The notes under the pieces are model-generated. The model had not been told where the DNA came from and searched no databases. It worked only from the letters and a program-made list of their open reading frames with translations. Shown here piece by piece: positions 8,129-15,409 of a stretch of DNA of 16,728 nucleotides. Positions within the stretch are counted from its first letter, which is position 1. Every line of letters starts with the position of its first letter. The DNA lies in the NCBI GenBank assembly GCA_017391665.1, contig JAFOXS010000153.1, forward strand, positions 1 to 16,728. Direction: 5' to 3'. The stretch is from Alistipes sp. (GTDB lineage: Bacteria; Bacteroidota; Bacteroidia; Bacteroidales; Rikenellaceae). The position numbers and the translations under genes were made by a program.

Positions 8129-9235
8129 ATGGCGATAACACCGCAAAACATATTACGCACCACGGTTGGATTAATAGTCGCGGCAGCCATACTGTTTTTA
8201 GTGTGGTACTTCTCGTCTGTGGTTATCTACATCCTCGTATCGGCAGTGCTGGCCATTATGGGACGTCCGCTGGTCAACTGGATTGTGCAGCGTCGCATAG
8301 GTCGTTTCGCTGTGCCCCGCTGGGCGGCAGCATCGCTGACGATTGTAATTATGCTAGCGGTATTCCTGTCGGTCATGTCGCTCTTCATACCTCTTATATT
8401 TAATAAGATCAACGAGTTTGCTCACCTCGACTTTCCTACCGTACTGGCCTCGGTAGAGGAGCCTATCTCGCATGCGCAGGCATATCTGCAACGTATGTTT
8501 GCCCTGCCCGAGACACACTTCTCGCTGACCGACACCATAGTCGATACACTAAAGCAATTCATCAACTACAACACCATCAACAACACCTTTACCTCGATCA
8601 TAGGCACAGCTCTATCGGCACTGATTGCCATCTTTTCGATTGCATTCATTACGTTCTTCTTCCTTAAGGAGGATGGCCTGTTCTACGCCATGGTGAAGGC
8701 TATGTTCCCCGAGCGACTGCAGCAGAATGTGACACGAGCGTTGGACTCAATCACATATCTGCTCTCACGATACTTTACGGGTATTCTGACCGAGAGTCTT
8801 ATCCTGATGGTTGTTATCTCTATTGCCATGATTCTCTTCGGCATGAAGACCGATAATGCCCTGCTTATCGGCTTTGTGATGGGAATCATGAATGTCATCC
8901 CCTATGCAGGTCCGCTGATGGGAGGCATCCTGTCGGCATTCATCGGCATTGTGACACCCATACCCGAAATGAGCGCAATACAGACCGTAATGATTATTTG
9001 CTGCTCACTCTTCTGCATCAAGGGATTCGACGATTTTGTGCTGCAGCCCACAATCTACTCGGAGCGAGTGAAGGCTCACCCGCTGGAGATATTTCTTGTG
9101 ATTCTTATCGCCGGTTATATGGCCGGCATATTGGGTATGCTGCTCGCCATACCTTCATACACCGTACTGCGCGTGCTTGCCAAGGAGTTCTTCTCGGAGT
9201 TCTCGCTGGTGCAGAAACTCACCCAAAATATATAA
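8129..9235 (+). CDS. AI-2E family transporter (UPF0118 membrane protein)
   Basis: Polytopic inner-membrane protein of 368 residues. Members of this family have been linked to autoinducer-2 export, to cation/proton exchange, or to nothing known; the substrate cannot be read from sequence. N-terminal hydrophobic segments (about 8-40 and 65-90) lead into a soluble middle region (about 95-155). Further membrane segments follow, including ISIAMILFGMKTDNALLIGF and the characteristic GIMNVIPYAGPLMGG. The start ATG is 3 bp after the psd stop, and the next gene starts 4 bp after this one ends, so translation is tightly linked. Its presence in a lipid-synthesis operon does not by itself point to a substrate. 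Confidence 0.88.
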   Translation: MAITPQNILRTTVGLIVAAAILFLVWYFSSVVIYILVSAVLAIMGRPLVNWIVQRRIGRFAVPRWAAASLTIVIMLAVFLSVMSLFIPLIFNKINEFAHLDFPTVLASVEEPISHAQAYLQRMFALPETHFSLTDTIVDTLKQFINYNTINNTFTSIIGTALSALIAIFSIAFITFFFLKEDGLFYAMVKAMFPERLQQNVTRALDSITYLLSRYFTGILTESLILMVVISIAMILFGMKTDNALLIGFVMGIMNVIPYAGPLMGGILSAFIGIVTPIPEMSAIQTVMIICCSLFCIKGFDDFVLQPTIYSERVKAHPLEIFLVILIAGYMAGILGMLLAIPSYTVLRVLAKEFFSEFSLVQKLTQNI

Positions 9236-9239
9236 TAGG

Positions 9240-9596
9240 ATGATTGTCAAGGGTGTAGTTATACGCGGAGCGCAGATTGGTCGCAAGATGGGATTCCCCA
9301 CGGCCAATATCGATGCACACGGCATTGAGCAGATCGAGAATGGCGTATATTATTCGCAGGTATGCCTCGACGGCCACCTCTATAATGCTATGTCGAACAT
9401 AGGCACACGCCCCTCGGTGGATGGCCGTAGCCGCTTGCTGGAGACCCATATCTTCGGCTTCGAGGGTGACCTATACGGAAAGACGCTTGAGGTGGATCTC
9501 AAGCAAAAGATACGCGACGAGCGTCGCTTCACTTCACTCGATGAACTCCAACAACAACTGGAAAAGGATGCAGCGTTGTGCAATCCAGCAATATAG
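9240..9596 (+). CDS. Stand-alone riboflavin kinase domain protein
   Basis: 118-residue protein that is essentially only the riboflavin kinase half of the usual RibF enzyme, phosphorylating riboflavin to FMN with ATP. The N-terminus IVKGVVIRGAQIGRKMGFPT carries the GFPTAN signature (residues 18-23), whose Thr binds the Mg-nucleotide. Then come MSNIGTRPSV and LLETHIFGFEGDLYGKTLEV; the glutamate of LETH is the expected catalytic base. The FAD-synthetase half (about 180 residues) is absent, and nothing resembling it lies upstream, where the frame is occupied by the transporter gene. I start at the ATG 9240-9242, 4 bp after the preceding stop. An upstream TTG at 9177 would only add out-of-frame transporter sequence. 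It is last in the operon, followed by a strong terminator. Confidence 0.86.
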   Translation: MIVKGVVIRGAQIGRKMGFPTANIDAHGIEQIENGVYYSQVCLDGHLYNAMSNIGTRPSVDGRSRLLETHIFGFEGDLYGKTLEVDLKQKIRDERRFTSLDELQQQLEKDAALCNPAI

Positions 9597-9604
9597 TAAA
9601 ATTA

Positions 9605-9635
9605 AAAAAGGATACTCCAAAAGAGTATCCTTTTT
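9605..9635. terminator. Strong bidirectional Rho-independent terminator
   Basis: GGATACTC (9610-9617) pairs perfectly with GAGTATCC (9623-9630) around a CAAAA loop. It is flanked by AAAAA (9605-9609) and TTTTT (9631-9635), so it ends transcription from both sides. It lies between the plus-strand riboflavin kinase gene and the convergent minus-strand HMA gene. Confidence 0.93.
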
Positions 9636-9659
9636 CTGTAATATATGAAATTGCGCTGA

Positions 9660-9971
9660 TTACTTTGCGGCAACCTCATCCTTAACCTCGGCATTAACCT
9701 TAACCTTCTTGAAGGCCTTCAAGAGAGCCTCGTCGTTGGTCTTTGCCTTGTCGTATGTAACGGTTACGGTCTGTGTCGAAACATCAACCTTCACCTCCTT
9801 AACACCCTTCTGATAGGGGATCGAGTTATCGACCTTCTTAGCGCAGTTCTCGCAATCTACATCAGTCTGGAAAACGGTAGTCTTGAGATCAACCTGCTTC
9901 TTCTGTGCCATGGCACCAGTTACACCAAAACCGACAATGGCCACGAGGCAGAGCATAATAATCTTTTTCAT
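9660..9971 (-). CDS. Secreted heavy-metal-associated (HMA) domain protein
   Basis: Small periplasmic metal-binding protein of 103 residues. A signal peptide is clear: MKK, a hydrophobic core, then a signal-peptidase site after GAMA (about residue 22). One HMA domain follows (about 30-95) with the metal motif DCENC (Cys40 and Cys43 of CxxC). Partial ferredoxin-like-fold markers are KVDNSIPYQKGVKEVKVDVS and TVTVTYD. Such domains usually carry Cu(I), sometimes Zn or other soft metals. The gene follows the TonB-dependent receptor on the same strand, with a long palindrome between, which suggests it receives the metal in the periplasm. I find no convincing TAnnTTTG promoter in 9972-10086; TATATTTA is a weak candidate. 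Its mRNA may therefore come by read-through or processing from upstream. Confidence 0.88.
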   Translation of the reverse strand: MKKIIMLCLVAIVGFGVTGAMAQKKQVDLKTTVFQTDVDCENCAKKVDNSIPYQKGVKEVKVDVSTQTVTVTYDKAKTNDEALLKAFKKVKVNAEVKDEVAAK

Positions 9972-10085
9972 AGTAGTAAAGTTTTAAGTGTTTTTATTCG
10001 TTTTCTTTTTTCTTTCTTAAATATACGCGTCCCTCCATCCCCAGCTAAAAATGGATAGAAAGACTCTATTTCAAGGCTCACCCAT

Positions 10086-10207
10086 AAAGTTGTATAGTGT
10101 GAGGCTGTTTTGAGGCTTGTCGCAGTATGCGAAAGCGGAGTTTACTTGGCGTAAATGAGCATTTCGCAAACAAGCAAGACGCCAAAACAGGCCACAATAT
10201 ACACTTT
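10086..10207. repeat. 122-bp imperfect palindrome (possible interspersed repeat or hairpin RNA element)
   Basis: The two halves fold on each other almost end to end. Pairings read directly: AAAGT (10086-10090) with ACTTT (10203-10207); GTATA (10092-10096) with TATAC (10198-10202); CTGTTTTG (10105-10112) with CAAAACAG (10183-10190); GCTTGT (10115-10120) with ACAAGC (10170-10175); TGCGAAA (10128-10134) with TTTCGCA (10162-10168); TTTAC (10141-10145) with GTAAA (10151-10155), leaving a TTGGC apex loop. The element begins two bases inside the stop codon of the TonB receptor gene, downstream of that gene's coding sequence. No T-tract follows, so it is not a classical terminator. Only one copy is seen in this window. 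Confidence 0.85.
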
Positions 10208-12602
10208 AATAGAGGTTAAAGCGAGCTCCAATATAGAACTTACGTCCCATCAACGGTCCCCATACGCTCGACGAGTTAAAGGCGGGCGAGAAGGGATCAG
10301 CACCATTGAGGATAGGATCCTTCTGGATGTAGTTGGCGATATTCTCACAACCTACATAAACCTCCCAGTTACGGATCTTGCGGCTCACCTGAGCATAGAA
10401 CATAGGATATGCGGGTGAGAGATCTGAACGGGTAATGTCGCCATCGAGCGAAGGACGACGCATCGGGCCATTGTACTGTGCTGTAACATCGAATACCCAA
10501 CGACGGTAAGGCGTAGCATACTGGATATTAAGCAACGTCTTATAGCGGCTCGTAAGAGGACGCTCGACAAGGTGCAGGGCACCACCACGCTCAACGCTTA
10601 CCTTGGCATTGGTGTAGCGATATGTTGCGAAGATATCCAAGCCACGTGCCACTGTCCACTGGAAATCCACCTGGTATGTATCGGTGAAGGCACGGCCATC
10701 GGTATTATATACCCAAATCTCATCATCGGGAGTGCCACCCTTTGCACCCAACTCCTGATCGGCAAGAACAGTGTTGTAAAGCTGTGTACGGAAGTAGTCG
10801 AAGCTAATCGTAGCATCGTCATAGCCACCCAGCTTCAAATACTGCGTAAGGCTGACACCTGCCGTAAGAGCCTTCTCGATATCATTACTAAGGTCGGTAA
10901 CCATCGTCTTGCGACCCGTAGCGAGCATCCAGATATTATCGGTAAAGATGCTTGCACGTCGATAGCCAAGACCTGCCGATGCACGCAACACAGTCGAGGG
11001 AGTGATGTCCCAGCGAATGTGCGAACGGGGCGTTACGACAAAACTCTCCTTGGGCGAGTAATAAGCAGTGTTATAGGCTACGCTGCCACCATTATCCTGC
11101 GCAAGACCGACATTCGAAGCACCCATCCAGTCGCCACGAAGACCAAGTACCAATGAGAACTTCTCGGGGATATTGTAGGTGTACTCGGCATAGACACCAG
11201 GCTCTACATAGCGCATCTGGTTATGAGTGCGGCCCTCCCACAAGTTCGGAGTCTGACCCGGAACCTTTGGTCCGGGAACAATCTTGTTGATAATATTCTC
11301 GTCGCTGTTGGTAATCGAGGCCGAAGCACCCATCGCAAGGAACGAACGAGCCGTAAAGTAGTGCGTATATGAGAAGTTCATCCACCATGCGTGGTCGTGG
11401 CCATTGTAGTCGTTAAGACCAAAGTAAGCCTTCTCCTTGAAGTAGTTATAGTCAGCAACGAACACAATATTGGAACGATACTCCTCCTCGCTATCTGTAT
11501 CATAAACAGCTGCACCTACGGGCTTACCAAATTTAAGATATGCATTCACACCCGAGTTGTCCATATTCGAACCATAGGTCGAAAGACTGCGCTCCATCTC
11601 CTCGCGCATCGAGTGCTTATAGCCGTTCTCACCGCTCAGACGATTCTCGTCGACATACTTCCAGCCCCAGCGAATCTGCGTACCACCCTTCGACTGCCAC
11701 AACCAACGGTTGGCGATGTTGATCTGGTAGGTCTCGGGCAAGTCGCGGTAACCATCATGGTTGCGGTCGTGCGACTGAGTATCCATAGAACCATGAACAA
11801 GGATTACCGTAGAGAGGCTCTTATCCGCCGTGAGGGGAATAGCCGTCGAGAGATTGATCTCGGGACGCATCTCACTATCGAAGTAGAGGTTGAGGAACAA
11901 ACGCTCCTCATCTGTTGGCTTGCGGTACTCCATGTTAATCTGACCCGTGATGGCCTCATGACCAGCCGTTACAGAAGATACACCCTTCGACACCTGGATA
12001 GAGTTAAGCCACATACCAGGCGTATAGTTCAAGCCATAGGGAGCACTAAGGCCACGCATGATGGGACGGTTCTCATCGAGAATCTGCGTATAGGTTCCCG
12101 TCAGACCCAGCATCTTGATCTGGCGTGCGCCAGAGATTGCGTCGCTATAACCCACCGTTACCGATGCCGAATTCTCAAAGCTCTCGGCCAGGGTACAGCA
12201 TGCCATCTTACACAGACCGGCGAACGAGATAGACTCGCTCTTGATTACTCCGTCACGCTTGACATAGTTACCAAGGTTACCATCCACCACTACGGCCTCA
12301 ATCTCATTGTCGGTCTGGAGCGAGAAGTCGATATGTGTAACGCCCTCGGCCACGGTGATCGTGTCGGTCTTGTAACCCACATAGGCTGCAACCAGCTTAT
12401 CGTAACCCTTCACGCGATATACGTCGAACTTACCCTCCAGATCGGAAGCCATACCGATATTTGTGCCCAGCCAGTAAACCGAAGCACCGAGCAGTGCCTC
12501 GCCGGTATCCGAAGCACGCACTGTACCTTTGACGTTCTGCGCCATGGCGCCAACGCTCATTAGCGACACAATGCCGCAAAGTATAAAGTTTTTGATTTTC
12601 AT
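10206..12602 (-). CDS. TonB-dependent outer-membrane receptor, likely metal or metallophore uptake
   Basis: 798-residue outer-membrane receptor that imports a substrate using TonB energy. A signal peptide (cleavage after GAMA, about residue 21) is followed by a carboxypeptidase-regulatory-like domain (about 23-97: GTVRASDTGEALLGASVYWL onward). The plug (about 100-230) includes CKMACCTLAESFENSASV, the line TGTYTQILDENRPIMRGLS and VSKGVSSVTAGHEAITGQIN. The rest is a beta-barrel ending with aromatic KFYIGARFNLY. The plug cluster Cys131/Cys135/Cys136 is unusual for an exported protein and could bind a soft metal. The flanking His/Cys-rich protein and HMA protein point to a metal substrate, but its identity is not shown. 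No TonB box can be assigned with confidence. The ATG at 12600-12602 gives a complete signal peptide. Confidence 0.92.
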   Translation of the reverse strand: MKIKNFILCGIVSLMSVGAMAQNVKGTVRASDTGEALLGASVYWLGTNIGMASDLEGKFDVYRVKGYDKLVAAYVGYKTDTITVAEGVTHIDFSLQTDNEIEAVVVDGNLGNYVKRDGVIKSESISFAGLCKMACCTLAESFENSASVTVGYSDAISGARQIKMLGLTGTYTQILDENRPIMRGLSAPYGLNYTPGMWLNSIQVSKGVSSVTAGHEAITGQINMEYRKPTDEERLFLNLYFDSEMRPEINLSTAIPLTADKSLSTVILVHGSMDTQSHDRNHDGYRDLPETYQINIANRWLWQSKGGTQIRWGWKYVDENRLSGENGYKHSMREEMERSLSTYGSNMDNSGVNAYLKFGKPVGAAVYDTDSEEEYRSNIVFVADYNYFKEKAYFGLNDYNGHDHAWWMNFSYTHYFTARSFLAMGASASITNSDENIINKIVPGPKVPGQTPNLWEGRTHNQMRYVEPGVYAEYTYNIPEKFSLVLGLRGDWMGASNVGLAQDNGGSVAYNTAYYSPKESFVVTPRSHIRWDITPSTVLRASAGLGYRRASIFTDNIWMLATGRKTMVTDLSNDIEKALTAGVSLTQYLKLGGYDDATISFDYFRTQLYNTVLADQELGAKGGTPDDEIWVYNTDGRAFTDTYQVDFQWTVARGLDIFATYRYTNAKVSVERGGALHLVERPLTSRYKTLLNIQYATPYRRWVFDVTAQYNGPMRRPSLDGDITRSDLSPAYPMFYAQVSRKIRNWEVYVGCENIANYIQKDPILNGADPFSPAFNSSSVWGPLMGRKFYIGARFNLY

Positions 12603-12632
12603 TTTCTCTTTAAGTTTGTATAATTACACCTT

Positions 12633-12654
12633 GGCGTATTCTTCTCAATACGCC
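12633..12654. promoter_or_regulatory. Intercistronic stem-loop upstream of the TonB receptor gene
   Basis: GGCGTATT (12633-12640) pairs perfectly with AATACGCC (12647-12654) around a 6-nt loop. It lies between the His/Cys-rich gene and the TonB receptor gene. No T-tract follows on either strand, so an mRNA processing or stability element fits better than a terminator. Confidence 0.6.
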
Positions 12655-12667
12655 TAATTCTAAGCAA

Positions 12668-13135
12668 CTATACAAGCACAGGAGGGGCTCGAAGCGCACT
12701 TCCGCCCGCATGCCCCGCCGAGAGGGGAGGCAAGAGATATAAGGAGTATTCATGGCCGTGGACAGCAACCTGCTCGGCCTGAACAAAATCGAGCACATCG
12801 GTCACTACGGCCAGCAACACAGCCTGACGCTCCATATGGTCGTCGTCAGTCATACGGGGCTGCGTGTAGAGTGCTATGGAATTTGAATGGTTGTGATTAC
12901 AGCAAGTCTTATCTGCAATGGTCACACCATGCTCGGCGTCACAATCGTGAGAGGGACAAGAGTGGTTATGATGTTGATGATCACAGGCGTGGACATGGTC
13001 AAAGGCTGTATGCACATCGGCCTTGTGATGACGACACTCGCAGGTTAGAGCCACAATGTCGCTTGCCGCCAATACTGAAACGTATAGCAGCAACATCGTC
13101 AATGCCGACACCATTCTGAAAACCTTTCTTGTCAT
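12668..13135 (-). CDS. Secreted His/Cys-rich putative metal-binding protein
   Basis: Protein of 155 residues from the ATG at 13133-13135; a GTG two bases after the upstream stop could add one residue. I do not recognise a named family with certainty. The N-terminus (MTRKVFRMVSALTMLLLYVS) is a signal peptide or membrane anchor. The next ~60 residues are packed with metal ligands: CECRHH, HVHACDHQHHNHSCPSHDC and TCCNHNHSN. The C-terminal half has few ligands, reads LYLLPPLSAGHAGGSALRAP and ends in hydrophobic PPVLV. Such sequences suit binding of Zn, Ni, Co or Cu in the envelope. It follows the PqqD-like gene almost without a gap and precedes the TonB receptor, so it probably serves the same metal. 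The repeated His clusters look disordered rather than enzymatic. Confidence 0.75.
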   Translation of the reverse strand: MTRKVFRMVSALTMLLLYVSVLAASDIVALTCECRHHKADVHTAFDHVHACDHQHHNHSCPSHDCDAEHGVTIADKTCCNHNHSNSIALYTQPRMTDDDHMERQAVLLAVVTDVLDFVQAEQVAVHGHEYSLYLLPPLSAGHAGGSALRAPPVLV

Positions 13136-13139
13136 CACT

Positions 13140-13406
13140 CTATTCGATTAATCCACACTCTGCCAAACGCTCCACCCATGCCGTAGCATCGCGCAGGGCA
13201 ACATCGGCCTCGACCTCAAAATTCTGCATGAGCACCTGGGCAGCCTGCTCCGCCGTAAAATCACTCTCACAGAGGGTATTCCACAACAAGAGCGCACTCT
13301 CGTTGAGTGTAATAATCTTTGTCAGATCGGCACCCTTGCCGCCCTGCATGATTACCACATTCTCACCCGCAATCTCGCGCACTTTGTACTCCTGTTTAAT
13401 CTTCAT
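13140..13406 (-). CDS. PqqD family protein (stand-alone RRE-like domain)
   Basis: Cytoplasmic protein of 88 residues, the size of one PqqD domain. The PqqD pattern is visible: KVREIAGENVVIMQ, then LTKIITLNESALLLWNTL (about residues 28-45), a linker, EQAAQVLMQNFEVEADVALR and the closing WVERLAECGLIE. In pyrroloquinoline quinone and other RiPP pathways this fold holds a precursor peptide for a radical-SAM or other modifying enzyme. No such enzyme or obvious precursor is in this window. Its stop overlaps the start region of the His/Cys-rich protein, making it the first gene of the metal cluster. A TAnnTTTG element lies just upstream. The role here is unknown. Confidence 0.85.
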   Translation of the reverse strand: MKIKQEYKVREIAGENVVIMQGGKGADLTKIITLNESALLLWNTLCESDFTAEQAAQVLMQNFEVEADVALRDATAWVERLAECGLIE

Positions 13407-13432
13407 CGCGATTTTAGCCTTTTTATCCGCTA

Positions 13433-13440
13433 CAAATATA
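13433..13440 (-). promoter_or_regulatory. Predicted -7 element of the PqqD/metal operon
   Basis: TATATTTG on the minus strand matches TAnnTTTG and would start transcription about 20 nt before the PqqD ATG. The -33 region is weak: no TTG sits at the expected 19-21 bp. It overlaps the divergent recQ promoter region. Confidence 0.55.
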
Positions 13441-13447
13441 CTGAAAA

Positions 13448-13480
13448 TTTGACAATGGGCATATTTTTTTCGTAATTTTG
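13448..13480 (+). promoter_or_regulatory. Predicted recQ promoter, giving an almost leaderless mRNA
   Basis: TTTG at 13448-13451, a 21-bp spacer and TAATTTTG at 13473-13480 form a good Bacteroidota promoter. The -7 element ends only 6 bp before the recQ ATG at 13487, so the transcript would start at or within a base or two of the start codon. Confidence 0.65.
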
Positions 13481-13486
13481 CATCAT

Positions 13487-15409
13487 ATGAGTGAGCAAAA
13501 TAACAGAATCAAGCAACGTCTTGCCGCAACCCTTGAGAAGTATTGGGGCTACAAGCAGTTTCGTCCAGGTCAGGAGGCCATTATCGACTCCGTTATGGCC
13601 GGTCGCGATACGCTTGCGCTGATGCCTACTGGTGGCGGTAAATCGCTTACATATCAAGTGCCTACACTCGCCCGCGAGGGTCTCTGCATCGTCATCACTC
13701 CGCTCATTGCGCTGATGAAGGATCAGGTCGACCGCTTGCGACAGATGGGCATTGCGGCCGTGGCTATTCACTCGGGCTTATCATACACGCAGATCGACAT
13801 TGCGCTCGACAACTGCGTATATGGCGACATGAAGTTTCTCTACATCGCGCCGGAGCGTCTTGCCACCGAGGCTTTTCGTCTGCGCATCGAGCGCATGCGC
13901 GTAAGCCTTATCGCTGTGGATGAGGCACACTGCATATCGCAGTGGGGCTACGACTTCCGCCCTTCGTACCTAAGAATCGCCGAGGTACGCGAACGACTGC
14001 CGAACGTACCTATTTTAGCACTCACTGCATCGGCCACGAAGCTCGTAGCTGATGATATTATGCACCACCTCGGGTTCGCCGAACCGCACATCCTTCGAAG
14101 CAGTTTTGCCCGCCCTAACCTATCCTATGCCGTACGTCATACGGACGACAAAACGGAGCAGCTGATGCGCGTAATTGATAACGTACCGGGCTCAGGCATA
14201 GTCTATATGCGCTCACGCGAAGGCTGCGAGCAACTCGCCGAGACGCTGCGCTCGCAAGGCATCTCAGCCTCATACTATCACGCCGGTCTACCCCACGTTG
14301 AGCGCTCCATACGCCAGGAGGAGTGGGCATCGGGCAAGGTGCGTGTGATGGTAGCCACAAACGCCTTCGGTATGGGTATCGACAAGGCCGATGTGCGTTT
14401 TGTCGTGCACTATGCGATGTGCGACTCACTGGAGAGCTATTACCAGGAGGCTGGCCGTGCCGGTCGTGATGGCAAACGCAGTTATGCCGTACTACTCACC
14501 TCGTCAGATGATCAGAGCAAGATAGAAAAGCGCTTCGACGCCGAGTTCCCACCCCTGGACGATGTGAAGATGATATACGAGAAGATCTGCGACTATCTGC
14601 AAATTGCCATCGGCGATGGGCAGTATGCCTCACACATCTTCAATCTGCACGACTTCTGCCAGCGCGAGAGGATATATGTGGGCAAGGTACGTGCTGCACT
14701 CGCCCTGCTGGAGCAGAACGGCTACATGACCCTGACGGAGGAGATGGAGAACCCTGCGAAGATCCACTTCTGCATCAGCCGTGACGAGCTCTACCGCATA
14801 CGTGTGGGACGCAACGAGCTGGATCATATCATCCGCACGCTTCTGCGCCTGTACAATGGTGTATTTACTGAGTTCCGCCCTATTGATGAGCCTACGATAG
14901 CTTCGCATAGCGGCTATACGGTCGAAAAAGTTAAGGAGCTACTCAAACGCATGTGGCAACTGCGCATCATACGCTACATACCGTCCAACACCTCGCCAAT
15001 GCTCTTTATGGATGAGGAGCGCCTGCCCATAAAGGATATATACATCTCGCCCAAGACCTACCTGCATCGCAAGGAGCTTATGCATGAGCGCTTTAGCAGC
15101 ATGCTGCACTACGCAGATTGTCAGACTGTGTGCCGCAGCGTCATCCTGCAACGCTACTTCGGCGATGAGCAGGCTACGCCGTGTGGCGTGTGCGACACGT
15201 GTCTTGCAGCCAAACGCCGCCAGCGAAATGATGAGCAGAGCCTGCAAGAAAGCATTGCCTACCACCTCCGAGAGGAGGAGATGACCGTACGCGAATTGTG
15301 CCACAAGATAAAAAATGATCCCGAGCAGATAGCCGCCGCAGTGGATAAGATGCTCACCGAAGGTAAAATTTCAGCCTCTATAAGCGGTAAACTCATAATT
15401 ATTGAGTAA
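13487..15409 (+). CDS. recQ: RecQ-family ATP-dependent DNA helicase
   Basis: 640-residue 3'-5' DNA helicase for recombination and fork repair. The N-terminal GYKQFRPGQEAIIDSVMAGR is the RecQ Q-motif region; Walker A is PTGGGKS (residues 47-53), DEAH is at 145-148 within AVDEAHCISQWGYDFRPSYL, and ATNAFGMGIDKADVRFVVHY plus EAGRAGRDGK mark the second RecA lobe. Unlike E. coli RecQ, about 150 residues of winged-helix-like sequence come first and the zinc cysteines come late (Cys549, then CGVCDTC at 566-572). A short basic/helical tail ends the protein, and no HRDC domain follows. I use the ATG at 13487; a TTG at 13478 in the same frame lies inside the -7 element. The exonuclease gene begins 27 bp after the stop. 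Confidence 0.94.
   Translation: MSEQNNRIKQRLAATLEKYWGYKQFRPGQEAIIDSVMAGRDTLALMPTGGGKSLTYQVPTLAREGLCIVITPLIALMKDQVDRLRQMGIAAVAIHSGLSYTQIDIALDNCVYGDMKFLYIAPERLATEAFRLRIERMRVSLIAVDEAHCISQWGYDFRPSYLRIAEVRERLPNVPILALTASATKLVADDIMHHLGFAEPHILRSSFARPNLSYAVRHTDDKTEQLMRVIDNVPGSGIVYMRSREGCEQLAETLRSQGISASYYHAGLPHVERSIRQEEWASGKVRVMVATNAFGMGIDKADVRFVVHYAMCDSLESYYQEAGRAGRDGKRSYAVLLTSSDDQSKIEKRFDAEFPPLDDVKMIYEKICDYLQIAIGDGQYASHIFNLHDFCQRERIYVGKVRAALALLEQNGYMTLTEEMENPAKIHFCISRDELYRIRVGRNELDHIIRTLLRLYNGVFTEFRPIDEPTIASHSGYTVEKVKELLKRMWQLRIIRYIPSNTSPMLFMDEERLPIKDIYISPKTYLHRKELMHERFSSMLHYADCQTVCRSVILQRYFGDEQATPCGVCDTCLAAKRRQRNDEQSLQESIAYHLREEEMTVRELCHKIKNDPEQIAAAVDKMLTEGKISASISGKLIIIE

Noticed and set aside
9177..9239. 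Upstream TTG start for the riboflavin kinase
   Set aside because: The added residues are out-of-frame transporter sequence; the ATG at 9240 begins exactly at the kinase domain.
10021..10075. Small inverted repeats such as ATAGA/TCTAT upstream of the HMA gene
   Set aside because: The arms are five bases or fewer with poor context; this is expected by chance.
11391..12563. Open frame of 390 codons on the plus strand inside the TonB receptor gene
   Set aside because: The opposite strand encodes a clear receptor with signal peptide, plug and barrel; the plus-strand product has no recognisable domain.
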